From Clostridia bacterium (GTDB lineage: Bacteria; Bacillota; Clostridia; Lachnospirales; Lachnospiraceae): 64,000 bases of DNA. Position numbers and translations under genes: made by a program. Below are positions 1 through 8,906 of the stretch, piece by piece (the first letter of the stretch is position 1; each line of letters starts with the position of its first letter). The stretch is from assembly GCA_910575245.1 (NCBI GenBank), contig CAJTEN010000013.1, forward strand, positions 62,001-126,000. Reading direction: 5' to 3'. The notes under the pieces were generated by a model. The model was not told the DNA's origin. It was given only the letters and a program-made list of their open reading frames with translations, and ran no database searches.

Positions 1-1420
1 CCTCCAGTTCCACCATAAGCCCCAGCACAAACCCGTGATAGAAACGTTCCGGCTCCGCCTTCCCGGTCGCACGTTTCCCTGTGTCAAAGTAACTGAAGGT
101 TTCACCGGCAACGCGGTTCATGTATTCATTCATACCATCCAGATCTCCGGAAAGAAACGCTTTCACAAAATCATTATAATCAGACAGATTCTTGGAAAAC
201 CATCCGGATACCATGTTGTTGAACATGATCTTCACTTCATAGTTCGTCAATGACAGTTCATATTTTGGCGCTTTTATGATATGATCTGTCTCGTATTTCT
301 CGTAACGCACTACTTTCAGGTAACCGCTTGCCACAAGCAGGCTCCAGATCGCGTTCTCATTGCTGTCCAGTTGGTCATAGACAATCTGTTCATCAATCGG
401 TACAAGCAAATGTTCTCCCACCAGCAGGCTCTCAAAAGACTCCTTCACAGCCCTTCCGCCCTCCCGGATCAGCTTGCCGACAAGACTGTTGGAACTGGTA
501 TTCGCCCAATACGTCCGCAGTGCCCGCTTATCGAGATAATTTAAGATTGACCATGGGTTGTAGATATCCCTTTTATTCCCGAATATAAACCCGTCATACC
601 ACCTCTTCACCTCTTCCTTCGTATCAAGGCCATACTTATCCAAAGAGGCGAATACTTCTTCTTCCGTAAAGCCAAACGCCGTCTCATACTTGCAGGAAGT
701 GGTTGTCACCACCTCAAGATTATTCAGATCCGAGAAGACAGACTCCTTACTGACTCTGGTGACCCCCGTCATAATCGCCCTCTCCAGATAAGGGTTCGTC
801 TTAAATGCGGCATTAAACATGCTCCTGGTGAGCGCTGTCAGTTCCTCCCAATATCCGTCTACATATGCTTCCTGCATGGGCGTATCATATTCGTCCAGAA
901 GGATAATCACCTTTTTTCCATAATAAAGATTCAGGTATTTTGAAAGATGGTGAATCGCCAGTGAGGCCTCCACATCACCCATATCTGCGGTTATGCGGCT
1001 CCAAAAATCTCTGTCTCCTTCCCGCAGTACATCGCTTTCAAGCAAAAATGCATTGTCTGTGTAAAGATCTGACAGCATCTGACATATCTTTTCTCTTGTG
1101 CCGGCATAATCTTTTTCCTTAATATTGGCAAAAGAAATACTGATCACAGGATAAGTCCCCTGCAGTTTACGAAGCTTTTCCTCCTGCCAGACAGCAAGTC
1201 CCTTAAACAGATCCTCTCTTCCCGCATATTTCACAGAGAAGAACTGCTCCACCATACTCACAGTCAACGTCTTCCCAAATCTCCGCGGCCTGGTAATAAG
1301 TGTTACCTCATCTCCACTTTCCCACCATTCCTTAATGAAAGCTGTTTTATCTACATAAAAATAATCGTTCTCAATGATTTTCCCGAAATCCTGTATCCCG
1401 ATCCCTACTGTCCGTGCCAT
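1..1420 (-). CDS. AAA-ATPase-like / PD-(D/E)XK family protein, 3' end outside window
   Basis: The frame is open from an ATG at 1420 to the window edge, giving about 473 residues without a stop, so the C-terminus is missing. The N-terminus MARTVGIGIQDFGK, a YVDKTAFIKEWW motif and the loop RPRRFGKT (about residues 44-51) match the AAA-ATPase-like family (PF09820). Further along are LLDEYDTPMQEAYV (Walker B-like) and TRVSKESVFSDLNN. Full-length members end in a PD-(D/E)XK nuclease fold (PF08011), which would lie off the window. It is a close paralogue of the gene at 19785-21545, similar along the whole visible length. The role of this family is not established; a nuclease or defence function is only a guess. 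Confidence 0.85.
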   Translation of the reverse strand, partial: MARTVGIGIQDFGKIIENDYFYVDKTAFIKEWWESGDEVTLITRPRRFGKTLTVSMVEQFFSVKYAGREDLFKGLAVWQEEKLRKLQGTYPVISISFANIKEKDYAGTREKICQMLSDLYTDNAFLLESDVLREGDRDFWSRITADMGDVEASLAIHHLSKYLNLYYGKKVIILLDEYDTPMQEAYVDGYWEELTALTRSMFNAAFKTNPYLERAIMTGVTRVSKESVFSDLNNLEVVTTTSCKYETAFGFTEEEVFASLDKYGLDTKEEVKRWYDGFIFGNKRDIYNPWSILNYLDKRALRTYWANTSSNSLVGKLIREGGRAVKESFESLLVGEHLLVPIDEQIVYDQLDSNENAIWSLLVASGYLKVVRYEKYETDHIIKAPKYELSLTNYEVKIMFNNMVSGWFSKNLSDYNDFVKAFLSGDLDGMNEYMNRVAGETFSYFDTGKRATGKAEPERFYHGFVLGLMVELE

Positions 1421-1657
1421 ATACTCTCCCGTTTTTGTCTGCCCCATTTCCAGGATAATCCACAGTACTATCCGTCTGTCATACAATTCATGCCTGAAGT
1501 CCAGGAATTACTTCCTCATAATCCCTGACGTATACTCTGTTTCCCGTCTTCCCAAATAGATTCTTTCTGTATTGTTTTATTTTAATACTAACATACGTCA
1601 GGATACAACTCAATAAATGTTATTTCATTATTATAATTTATGTAACAGTTCAGCCTT

Positions 1658-1984
1658 CAATATCATGCTGCTAGGGTCAGAAGGTCATCGGTAAGCAAAT
1701 TGTGTTAATTGTGTATGAATTATACTTGTTTTAAGCATGTTTTACAATTATTAAATCTGGCAATTTACCAAACAATTTTTATACAATTAACACAATTCCT
1801 GCTTGTAAGTAGTTTTGACCCCAGCATCATGCCATTAAGTTAAGTCTATACACAGCGTCTGATATGATAGGATTCTCCTGAGGACCATTGGAAAACGCCG
1901 GTACTTAATGAGGTTTTCCACGAATTTAGTACCGCTGCGTTTGGAACTGAGCGAAGGCGCGTCCGGCTTAACTTAACGACATTG
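1658..1984. mobile_element. R1 copy A, MITE-like element carrying an R3 insertion
   Basis: The element starts CAAT at 1658 and resumes GCCATTAAGTTAAG at 1831. It ends CTTAACTTAACGACATTG at 1984. The flanks 1648-1657 and 1985-1994 are both GTTCAGCCTT, a perfect 10-bp target duplication. Compared with copies B, C and D it lacks 31 bp between two GCGCGTCC direct repeats, consistent with slippage deletion. R3 (1662-1830) splits the left terminal inverted repeat. There is no transposase gene, so it is non-autonomous. Confidence 0.85.
1662..1830. repeat. R3 palindromic repeat inserted inside R1 copy A
   Basis: This AT-rich unit of about 169 bp has imperfect inverted ends, ATCATGCTGCTAGGGTCA on the left and TGACCCCAGCATCAT on the right. 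Inner arms are AAGCAAATTGTGTTAATTG and CAATTAACACAATTCCTGC. Deleting it exactly rejoins CAAT to GCCATTAAGTTAAG and restores the R1 terminal consensus CAATGTCATTAAGTTAAG with one mismatch. I see no other full copy in the window, so its status as a mobile family rests on this clean excision logic. Confidence 0.65.
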
Positions 1985-2210
1985 GTTCAGCCTTTCGGCT
2001 TCCCTGTTACGGAATCTGCCCATTCCAAGTCGGCAAAGTTTGTCTGCAGTAAATGCAAAGTCCTGGGCTGAACTGTTAGCAATTTATGGCTATTCACGGC
2101 TGATATTCCGGGCAACACCAGGCAGAGGCTGCAGCGCCTCAGCGCAGCAGCCTCTACACTCTAAGTTTCCTGCTATCCGTAAAAATACCGGCACAACACC
2201 GCTTCTGCCC

Positions 2211-2753
2211 CTACCCCTGCATCATCTGCAGCAGCATAATATGATACTCCTCATCCTGCACAATTCTGGCAAGCACCGCATTCACACAACTGTCCTCAAT
2301 CATCCTCATATGCTGTTCATACTGGCTGATCGCCGCTCTCTCGGCCTCTATATTCGAGGATATAATACCGGACATACCGCCCGTCATATTCACATACTCC
2401 GGCGTCCACATCTGGGGTCTGCCACTCCGTGTGGGAACAGCGAAGTTAATGCTCCCTCCCAGCAGTATAATCAGCTCCGCCAGTTTCTGCAGATGCATCA
2501 TTTCCGCCATGGCGATGCCGATAAGTGTCTTAGCCTGTGTGCAGTGTTCACAGCACATACAGCTCTCTCCGTGGATATACTGCGTAATAGCCGTCAGTTC
2601 CGATACGGAACCGCAATAATCCATTGTAAGCAGATTGGCATAGAACTGATTCTGTTCCTGCACCTTCGTCGGCGGGTAGGGAAAAGGCAGCATCAGCGGC
2701 GATACGCCGCTGAAACTGCAGTCATTTTGTACCGGTCTTCCTTTTGCTTCCAT
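2211..2753 (-). CDS. ferritin-like di-metal four-helix protein
   Basis: The 180-residue product carries the ligand pattern of a ferritin-like di-iron or di-manganese bundle. Helix 1 has the glutamate of SVSELTAITQY, helix 2 ExxH in AEMMHLQKL, helix 3 the glutamate of NIEAERAAISQY, and helix 4 ExxH in DEEYHIMLL. This resembles rubrerythrin/manganese-catalase-like proteins common in Clostridia, starting with a PYPPTKV-type segment before helix 1. Three cysteines in ESCMCCEHC lie between helices 1 and 2. A role in peroxide or oxygen handling is inferred from the family. The gene follows the oleate hydratase gene on the same strand with about 90 bp between them, so cotranscription is possible. 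The ribosome site is weak. Confidence 0.75.
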   Translation of the reverse strand: MEAKGRPVQNDCSFSGVSPLMLPFPYPPTKVQEQNQFYANLLTMDYCGSVSELTAITQYIHGESCMCCEHCTQAKTLIGIAMAEMMHLQKLAELIILLGGSINFAVPTRSGRPQMWTPEYVNMTGGMSGIISSNIEAERAAISQYEQHMRMIEDSCVNAVLARIVQDEEYHIMLLQMMQG

Positions 2754-2844
2754 ATTGTTACCGATTCACTTTCTTGTTCTCTTATTACATTCTATGGAAG
2801 TTTCCCTGTATTGGTGTAAGTTTAAGCCCTGCGTATTCGCCTTT

Positions 2845-4851
2845 TCAGATCATCCCTTCCTTAATCACTCCCTGATCTCTCAGCACTTTCTCAACTACCG
2901 TCCCCTTAATCACATGAAGCAGCGGTTTCTTCAGGGCATTCAGCGGCCCCGGCAGTTCTATCTCCAGCGGAGACTTTCCGTCCATCAGCTTAACGCTGCT
3001 TCCAAGCAGTTCCCGGATATCATATACGCTGCCCCATACCTCCGGTACGCCTCTGTCTACGCCCAGCAGGCCATACACAGCTTCCATCGCAGTCCGGACA
3101 GAATATTCTGTGGTGAAGACGGTATCTCTGGGTGTCTCCGCAAACTGTCCCAGGAAGGCGAAGTTCACACAGCCGTCCGGAATAACATCCGGCCGGTCCC
3201 CCTTGGTTCTGGGCATAAAGAACGCCGTGATGTAAGGCATCATGGTGGGCACGCAGACTGCGCTGTTTTCTGCCAGCCCATCGATCTCTTCTTCCGGCAC
3301 GCCCAGATGATAGAGCCACTCCTGCGTGATCTCTTTGCCGGTACATTCTTTCATCGGCTTCTTTACATAATCGCCGGGCACATCCGTAAACAGTCCGTAC
3401 ACCCATACGCAGACCTGATCTTTATCCTGTTCCTTGAACTGCCCCTGTCTGTTGATCGTCCAGCTGAGCAGCCATGCGGAATCCTTACAGCTTACAATAC
3501 CGCCTGTCACAACCTTGCCGCTCTTCGGGTCACGTTTGCAGATATTCGTGATATAAGGCAGAATCTTGTCATCCAGCGTGGTAATTGTAGCGGACTCCCA
3601 GTTGGTTTTGGCCACGTCAGAACAGAATTTTTCCGGATGTCCGAAAGACGCATCCTGTCTGGCAATATTTTTCCACAGGTTCCAGCATCCGCTGGTCCTG
3701 ACTTCCGCATCTCCGTTTGGCGCATGGTTCTGGTCGCCGTATACCGTGCCTTCGGTGCAGCTTCCGTTGGTGACGAACACGAGGTCATTTTCCGTGAGAA
3801 CAATGCCTTCTTCTACCCCTCCCACTTTACACTCAATAGCCTTGGCCACCTTCTTTTCGCCCTCGGTCTCAAAGATCACGTTCGTCACTTCCGTGTTAAA
3901 ACGAAAATCCACGCCCGCCGCTTCCAAATATTTCTGCATGGGCATAATCAACGATTCGTACTGATTATACTTGGTAAACTTCAATGCACTGAAATCCGGC
4001 AGGCCCGCGATATGATGGATAAATCTCTGGAAATAAAGCTTCATCTCCAAAGCGCTGTGCCAGTTCTCAAAGGCAAACATAGTCCGCCAGTACAGCCAGA
4101 ATGTGGAATCAAACACTTCCTCATCGAATACGTCTTCTATCGTCTTATCATATAGGTCTTCATCCTTGGTCATGAAGAGTTTCATAATCTCCATACAGCC
4201 TTTACGGCTCAGGTTAAACAAACCGTCCGTATGCGCATCCTCGCCGCGGTTGACCGTGGCACGGCACAAAGAATAATTCGGATCCTCCTTGTTAAGCCAG
4301 TAATACTCATCCAGCACGGATACGCCTGGTGTTTCGATGGACGGAATGCTGCGGAACAGATCCCAGAGACATTCGAAATGATTCTCCATCTCGCGTCCGC
4401 CGCGCATAATATAGCCTCTCGTGGAATCATAGATGCCGTCACAGGCGCCGCCCGCAATATTCATAGCCTCCAGAATGTGTATATGGCTGCCAGGCATCTG
4501 TCCGTCACGGACCAGGAAGCAAGCCGCCGCCAGCGACGCCAGGCCGCTTCCCACGATGTACGCATTTTTCTCCTCCACGCCTTCCGGTTTCCTGGGTCTC
4601 GCAAATGCCTCGTAATTTCCGTTGCTGTAATAGATTCCTTTCCTGTTCTTAGCATTTTTACCCAACTCTGTATTGCGGTATTCCGGCTCCGCCGTCACAT
4701 ATTTCCTGCCGGATATCTTTCCTCCCTTATGCTTCGATGTTCCCCCGCCTGTTGCTTTCTTCTTCCCGTGATTGTGCACCGCATAGGCCGCCGCCCCTGC
4801 ACCTGCCGCCACCGCGGCAACTCCCAATCCGATTCCCTTTTTCTTAGCCAT
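2845..4851 (-). CDS. ohyA: oleate hydratase (fatty acid hydratase) with N-terminal hydrophobic extension
   Basis: The 668-residue product matches the FAD-dependent oleate hydratase (MCRA) family, which adds water to the double bond of oleate and linoleate and helps detoxify unsaturated fatty acids. Visible motifs are the FAD-binding GSGLASLAAACFLV, the LEAMNIAGGACDG segment, and RGGREMENHFECLWDL carrying the conserved active-site glutamate. Typical members are about 560-650 residues. Here the first 90 or so residues are extra: a lysine start, a glycine/alanine-rich hydrophobic stretch (about residues 6-27) and a basic GGG/KK linker, suggesting membrane attachment. ATG at 4851 is preferred; a TTG 36 bp upstream has its AAGGAG too close. 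A TetR gene lies directly upstream on the same strand. Confidence 0.93.
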   Translation of the reverse strand: MAKKKGIGLGVAAVAAGAGAAAYAVHNHGKKKATGGGTSKHKGGKISGRKYVTAEPEYRNTELGKNAKNRKGIYYSNGNYEAFARPRKPEGVEEKNAYIVGSGLASLAAACFLVRDGQMPGSHIHILEAMNIAGGACDGIYDSTRGYIMRGGREMENHFECLWDLFRSIPSIETPGVSVLDEYYWLNKEDPNYSLCRATVNRGEDAHTDGLFNLSRKGCMEIMKLFMTKDEDLYDKTIEDVFDEEVFDSTFWLYWRTMFAFENWHSALEMKLYFQRFIHHIAGLPDFSALKFTKYNQYESLIMPMQKYLEAAGVDFRFNTEVTNVIFETEGEKKVAKAIECKVGGVEEGIVLTENDLVFVTNGSCTEGTVYGDQNHAPNGDAEVRTSGCWNLWKNIARQDASFGHPEKFCSDVAKTNWESATITTLDDKILPYITNICKRDPKSGKVVTGGIVSCKDSAWLLSWTINRQGQFKEQDKDQVCVWVYGLFTDVPGDYVKKPMKECTGKEITQEWLYHLGVPEEEIDGLAENSAVCVPTMMPYITAFFMPRTKGDRPDVIPDGCVNFAFLGQFAETPRDTVFTTEYSVRTAMEAVYGLLGVDRGVPEVWGSVYDIRELLGSSVKLMDGKSPLEIELPGPLNALKKPLLHVIKGTVVEKVLRDQGVIKEGMI

Positions 4852-4984
4852 AATCTTTTCCGCCTTTCCATTCGTTATTTGGCTCAAATTCTCCTTGCCT
4901 TCCTGCGTCTTCGCTGCATAAGATGCAGTCCGCTTATCTTTTCCATATGCCCATCTTACTCACCGAGAGCTGAAAATCCAACTT

Positions 4985-5025
4985 ACAAAAAAGGTGAAAT
5001 GATAAAAAACTTATCACTTCACCTT
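4985..5025 (-). terminator. rho-independent terminator after the TetR gene
   Basis: On the minus strand AAGGTGAAGTGATAA pairs with TTATCATTTCACCTT around a short T-rich loop, followed by a run of six T. The hairpin lies just past the TetR stop at 5041 and before the oleate hydratase start at 4851, so ohyA probably has its own promoter or is reached by read-through. Confidence 0.8.
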
Positions 5026-5040
5026 CTTTGATAAAATATG

Positions 5041-5607
5041 TTATCCGAGCGACAGCTTCTCAAAATTATGGATCGAATGCGCAATATTTCCATGCAGCGT
5101 AATACTCAGTTTCTCCACAATCACCGCATAATCGTCTTTCATCCCACGGTCTATCCAGTCAAGCATGACACCCACAAAGCCGTATTTATAAAATTCCGCA
5201 ATGAAAGCTTTATCCTCCTGCGGCAGCTTCGCTTCCGTGCACTTCTCTTCCACCACATCAGCGATCAAGCGGTAAGTAAGCTCATACAGATAGCTTTCGA
5301 TTTTGCTCCTGTCCACCGAACGGTATACATTCATAATAAAGGGCTTATTCTCGGTCACTGCCTCAAAAATCTGCAGCATCCCCTCCTGCCAGGTATCATA
5401 TGTCTTCTTTCCCTGCAGCGCCTTCCTCCCATCTTCGATACAACTCCATTCCACCAGATCATAGATATCCTTGAAATGATAATAGAAGGTCATCCGGCTG
5501 ATACCGCAATCCGCCGTCAGATCCTGAATGGTGATCTTATCAAGAGCCTTGTGCAGCAGCAGTTTCTTAAGGGATGTCTCCAGCGCGTATTTTGTAGTAT
5601 TTGGCAT
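5041..5607 (-). CDS. TetR/AcrR-family transcriptional regulator
   Basis: The 188-residue product starts MPNTTKYALETSLKKLL. A TetR helix-turn-helix spans about residues 26-58, with ITIQDLTADCGISRMTFYYHF as the recognition region. The C-terminal part resembles the TetR_C_8 domain found in DhaS-like regulators (YKYGFVGVMLDWIDRGMKDD). The start at 5607 is chosen because GAGGAA precedes it and the homology begins there; the frame is open further upstream without similarity. It lies between a hybrid kinase gene and ohyA, both on the same strand. Control of ohyA by fatty acids is a plausible inference, supported only by adjacency. Confidence 0.88.
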   Translation of the reverse strand: MPNTTKYALETSLKKLLLHKALDKITIQDLTADCGISRMTFYYHFKDIYDLVEWSCIEDGRKALQGKKTYDTWQEGMLQIFEAVTENKPFIMNVYRSVDRSKIESYLYELTYRLIADVVEEKCTEAKLPQEDKAFIAEFYKYGFVGVMLDWIDRGMKDDYAVIVEKLSITLHGNIAHSIHNFEKLSLG

Positions 5608-5755
5608 ATTCCTCACTCCCGGATTATGAAAGCCTGCATTGTCTGGCCAGGCCAAACCAATACCTGACGGCGAAACCGGCTGCCGTCCTCGCGGACGGCT
5701 AAGATGCCCATGGCAATCATATCTGATATCTGCAGCATCCCGTCCAAAACAATCA

Positions 5756-8323
5756 CTACTCAATGTCCATAAATCTTCTCAGCAGAGAAAGCAGTTCATC
5801 GATATTCACCGGTTTAGCCGTGTGCGCATTCATACCGCAGTCCAGACAGTGCTGTATATCTTCTGCAAAAGCATCTGCCGTCATGGCTATAATCGGAATT
5901 GTCTGCCCGTCCGGCTTCTCTGATGCACGAATTCTCTCCGTAGCCTCGTATCCCGTCATAACAGGCATCCGGACATCCATCAGAATCGCTTCATAATATC
6001 CTGCTTCGGCCTGTTCAAACATTTCCACGCAAATCTGCCCGTTCTCGGCCCATTCCAGTTCCAAGCCTGTATCGGACAGCAATTCATGCAGAACCTCCCA
6101 GTTAAGACTGTTATCTTCTGCCACCAGAATACGGTGGCCGGCCAGATTGACACTCTTTTCCGTCCAGCTCTCTGCTTCTTCTTCGTTGCATATATATTTC
6201 TGCAGTCCATAGAAAAGAGTTGACTTGAACAGCGGTTTTGAGATAAAGCCGCTGATTCCCGCATCCCGTGCTTCCGTTTCAAACTCACTCCAATCGTAAG
6301 CCGAAATCAGAATAATAGGAATATCATCCCCGAGGTTCCGCCGTATCTCTCTGGCAAGCTGAATACCATCCATCTCAGGCAGTTTCCAGTCCAGAAGAAT
6401 AATCTGATAATCATCCCGCTTCTCATGATGTGCAATCACCAGGTTTAGAGCCTTCTCCGCACTCAGGGTCCAGTCTGCCTGGATCCCGATGGATGCCAGC
6501 GCGTCCACAGCCGTACGGCACAGCGTTTCATCATCATCCACCACCAACATCTTCCATGCAGGCAGAAGCATATCGTCTTCTTTCATGGTAGCCTTCTCAA
6601 GATCTAACGTTACATGGAACTTAGAGCCCTTGCCCAGCTCACTCTCCACATCGATTGTACCCTCCATGGCATCAATGATATATTTCGTGATCGCCATGCC
6701 TAGCCCGGCGCCTTCTGTCTTGTGCACACGCTTGTTGTCCGCCCTTGAGTAAGAGTCAAAGATCTTGGACAGGAACTCCTGTGCCATGCCGATCCCATTG
6801 TCTTTCACAACAACATGGTTCCGGACAAAGTCTTCTCCTTTGGGCGATTCCTCCTGATACAACGACAGCTGAATAAGCCCGTCCTCCTGGGTATATTTGA
6901 CAGAGTTGGACAGAAGATTCAACAGCACCTGATTCAGCCGTACACTGTCACAATATACATCCTCCGATATGATATTATCTATATGCACCTCAAAGTTCTG
7001 ATGCTTCCCATTCACCTGCGGCTGAACGATTCCGACAATCCCTTCCATGACTTCACGCAACGAGACCATGTCCACCGTGAGCGTCATCTTACCGCTCTCA
7101 ATCTTGGACATATCCAGCACGTCATTGATCAGTCCCAGCAAATGCTTGCTGGACAGCGTAATTTTCTTCAGACAGTTCTGTACTTGTTCCGCATCATCCA
7201 TATGGGCAGTCGCAATAGCCGTCATACCAACGATTGCATTCATAGGCGTCCTGATATCATGACTCATATTCGACAGGAATTCACTCTTGGCCCTGGTCGC
7301 TTCTTCCGCCGTCGTACGGGCTTCATTCAACTCACGGATCTGCTGCTTGCTCATCCGGTAGTACATGAAGAAAATCATCAGAAGCAGCAGTAAAATACCG
7401 CCACAGGCCAGCAGAGTTGCCACCGTTCTCTCACTGCTCAGCCGCTCCACCGATTCATTGAGAACGCCAAAAGGCAGGACAATAACCAGATTCCACTCGG
7501 AATGGGGAAGGCTTACTGTTGTCACCTGCTGTCTCCCGTCTCCGAACTCCAGAATAGCCATGTAGTCGCTTCCCTCTTTCAGCGCGTCGCTAAGTTCATC
7601 GATATAACGTTCAACCGCGGCTTTATCTTCGGCATAAACCTCTTGAAGATAAGTGAAATAGTCAGAATATCCCATATCGCTAGTACGTATTACAAAGGTA
7701 CCGTCATCACGGATAATATGCGAATACATTTCGATATCTTCTTTTTCCAGTGCCAGCTCATCGCTGATATACTGCGCCGGAAGCGCCATAACCGTAGCAA
7801 TGCTCTTCTCCCCGTTACTCATGGGATATTCGGCGTTAACACCAAACAAGACAACCTGTTCGCCGGAAGTATTGGACGCTACGGCAACCTTCCTCTCACC
7901 CTCTTTAAGGGATCTGAGGAAAGGATCAGGATCAATCAGAACCGCCTCTTCTCCGTACAATGTCTCCAGTTCCCCGGATTCGGAACACAGTGCCAGGGAG
8001 ATAAAATCCCTGACTTCCGTCCTGAAGATCAGTTCATCGTATATCTCCCCTGCATCTTTGCCTTCCGTGGAAACCACCGTCACAACCGCTTCCGCCTGTT
8101 TCAGTCGCAGATTGACGATCGTCTCGAAATGCTTACTGATCCGTTCCCCCATACTGCTCATGTACATATTGCCCAAATCATCTATCGTTTTTTCGCTCTC
8201 ACGTTCCATGTAAGTTCCGAGAACAGCAAAAACCGCCACACTGAAAAAAATAAGCAGAACGAAACTGCCCACCAGGAATTTCGTTGTGCCTGTATATTTA
8301 AAACTTTTTTCCTTCTTATCCAT
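5756..8323 (-). CDS. membrane hybrid sensor histidine kinase with two receiver domains
   Basis: The 855-residue product has a first membrane helix at about residues 16-36, an extracellular sensor region of about 260 residues (Cache-like by pattern), and a second helix at about 298-318. A HisKA domain follows with SHDIRTPMNAIVG (phospho-accepting histidine near residue 355). The ATPase domain has NLLSNSVKYT, DNGIGMA and GAGLGMAI. Receiver 1 has the aspartate in ILLDWKLPEMDG (near 643) and receiver 2 in ILMDVRMPVMTG (near 783). There is no output domain, so signalling must pass to an unseen partner. ATG at 8323 follows GGAAGGA. The ligand cannot be deduced. Confidence 0.92.
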   Translation of the reverse strand: MDKKEKSFKYTGTTKFLVGSFVLLIFFSVAVFAVLGTYMERESEKTIDDLGNMYMSSMGERISKHFETIVNLRLKQAEAVVTVVSTEGKDAGEIYDELIFRTEVRDFISLALCSESGELETLYGEEAVLIDPDPFLRSLKEGERKVAVASNTSGEQVVLFGVNAEYPMSNGEKSIATVMALPAQYISDELALEKEDIEMYSHIIRDDGTFVIRTSDMGYSDYFTYLQEVYAEDKAAVERYIDELSDALKEGSDYMAILEFGDGRQQVTTVSLPHSEWNLVIVLPFGVLNESVERLSSERTVATLLACGGILLLLLMIFFMYYRMSKQQIRELNEARTTAEEATRAKSEFLSNMSHDIRTPMNAIVGMTAIATAHMDDAEQVQNCLKKITLSSKHLLGLINDVLDMSKIESGKMTLTVDMVSLREVMEGIVGIVQPQVNGKHQNFEVHIDNIISEDVYCDSVRLNQVLLNLLSNSVKYTQEDGLIQLSLYQEESPKGEDFVRNHVVVKDNGIGMAQEFLSKIFDSYSRADNKRVHKTEGAGLGMAITKYIIDAMEGTIDVESELGKGSKFHVTLDLEKATMKEDDMLLPAWKMLVVDDDETLCRTAVDALASIGIQADWTLSAEKALNLVIAHHEKRDDYQIILLDWKLPEMDGIQLAREIRRNLGDDIPIILISAYDWSEFETEARDAGISGFISKPLFKSTLFYGLQKYICNEEEAESWTEKSVNLAGHRILVAEDNSLNWEVLHELLSDTGLELEWAENGQICVEMFEQAEAGYYEAILMDVRMPVMTGYEATERIRASEKPDGQTIPIIAMTADAFAEDIQHCLDCGMNAHTAKPVNIDELLSLLRRFMDIE

Positions 8324-8407
8324 CAGTGATTTCCTTCCATGACACATTCCCCACATATTTACATAAATATAGCACATAGTCCTCACCATGCGCAAGCTGT
8401 TTCAGGT

Positions 8408-8470
8408 ATTTGGTAACAGTTCAGCCCAGGACTTTGCATTTACTGCAAGGTCCGTAAGAACATGTAAATT
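8408..8470. repeat. R2 partial copy
   Basis: The segment begins GGTAACAGTTCAGCCCAGG and continues through ACTTTGCATTTACTGCAAGG to GAACATGTAAATT. It matches the left half of the intact R2 unit at 18467-18612. It lies between the stop of the MGMT-like gene (8478) and the start of the hybrid kinase gene (8323). The right half is missing. Confidence 0.75.
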
Positions 8471-8477
8471 TGCTTTC

Positions 8478-8804
8478 CTACGCCAGATCCTCCGTCTGCC
8501 ACCGGCACTTCTTCATATCAACACATCCGTCCGGCTTAAAGTCTACGCCCTCTTCCAGCAGAAGCTCCCGCTGCCTGATAAAATGCGGCGCCAGCCTGCC
8601 CACATGGTTTACCACTCTGTGACACGGATACTCTCCGTAATATTCCGCCAGACTCAACACCTTTCCCACCAGCCTTGCATTCCTGTCCCTGCCGATCAGC
8701 TTCGCAACCTGCCCGTAAGAAGCGACCTTCCCTTCCGGTATCTCGTCCACGGCCGAGAGAACTTCATATATCAGTTCTTCGCTCATTTTCGTACTATCTG
8801 CCAT
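8478..8804 (-). CDS. MGMT-family O6-alkylguanine DNA alkyltransferase domain protein
   Basis: The 108-residue product is the DNA-binding/active-site domain of the methylguanine methyltransferase family alone. It contains GKVASYGQVAKLIG (helix-turn-helix region) and the active-site motif EYPCHRVVN with the acceptor cysteine present. Alkyltransferase-like proteins of similar length often replace this cysteine with tryptophan, so this one may still accept alkyl groups. The start at 8804 follows GAGGTGGAAGAA. It is the last gene downstream of the lar/transporter block, about 100 bp after the permease stop. Confidence 0.88.
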   Translation of the reverse strand: MADSTKMSEELIYEVLSAVDEIPEGKVASYGQVAKLIGRDRNARLVGKVLSLAEYYGEYPCHRVVNHVGRLAPHFIRQRELLLEEGVDFKPDGCVDMKKCRWQTEDLA

Positions 8805-8906
8805 TTCTTCCACCTCATACAGCTGTGTATTATATGCCGTCCCGGTTTGTCGTTTTGCTCTGCCCGCATACAGCTGCAAAGAACCATCTGTCTTCTTCGG
8901 GAAAAA

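Larger units (their letters stand above)
1642..2083. repeat. R2 palindromic repeat, interrupted by R1 copy A
   Basis: The outer ends are GTAACAGTTCAGCC at 1642-1655 and its near complement GGCTGAACTGTTA ending near 2082. The right part (1985-2083) matches, in reverse orientation, the intact R2 copy at 18467-18612, with an internal deletion of the GC-rich stem. The left end is separated from the rest by R1 copy A, which is bounded by the 10-bp direct repeat GTTCAGCCTT. Removing R1 and one duplication restores a normal R2 end. No coding function is seen; the unit would fold into a long hairpin if transcribed. Confidence 0.8.

Noticed and set aside
2755..4155. Long plus-strand open frame opposite the oleate hydratase gene
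   Set aside because: It mirrors a clearly conserved minus-strand enzyme, has low-complexity His/Arg-rich content and no family resemblance.
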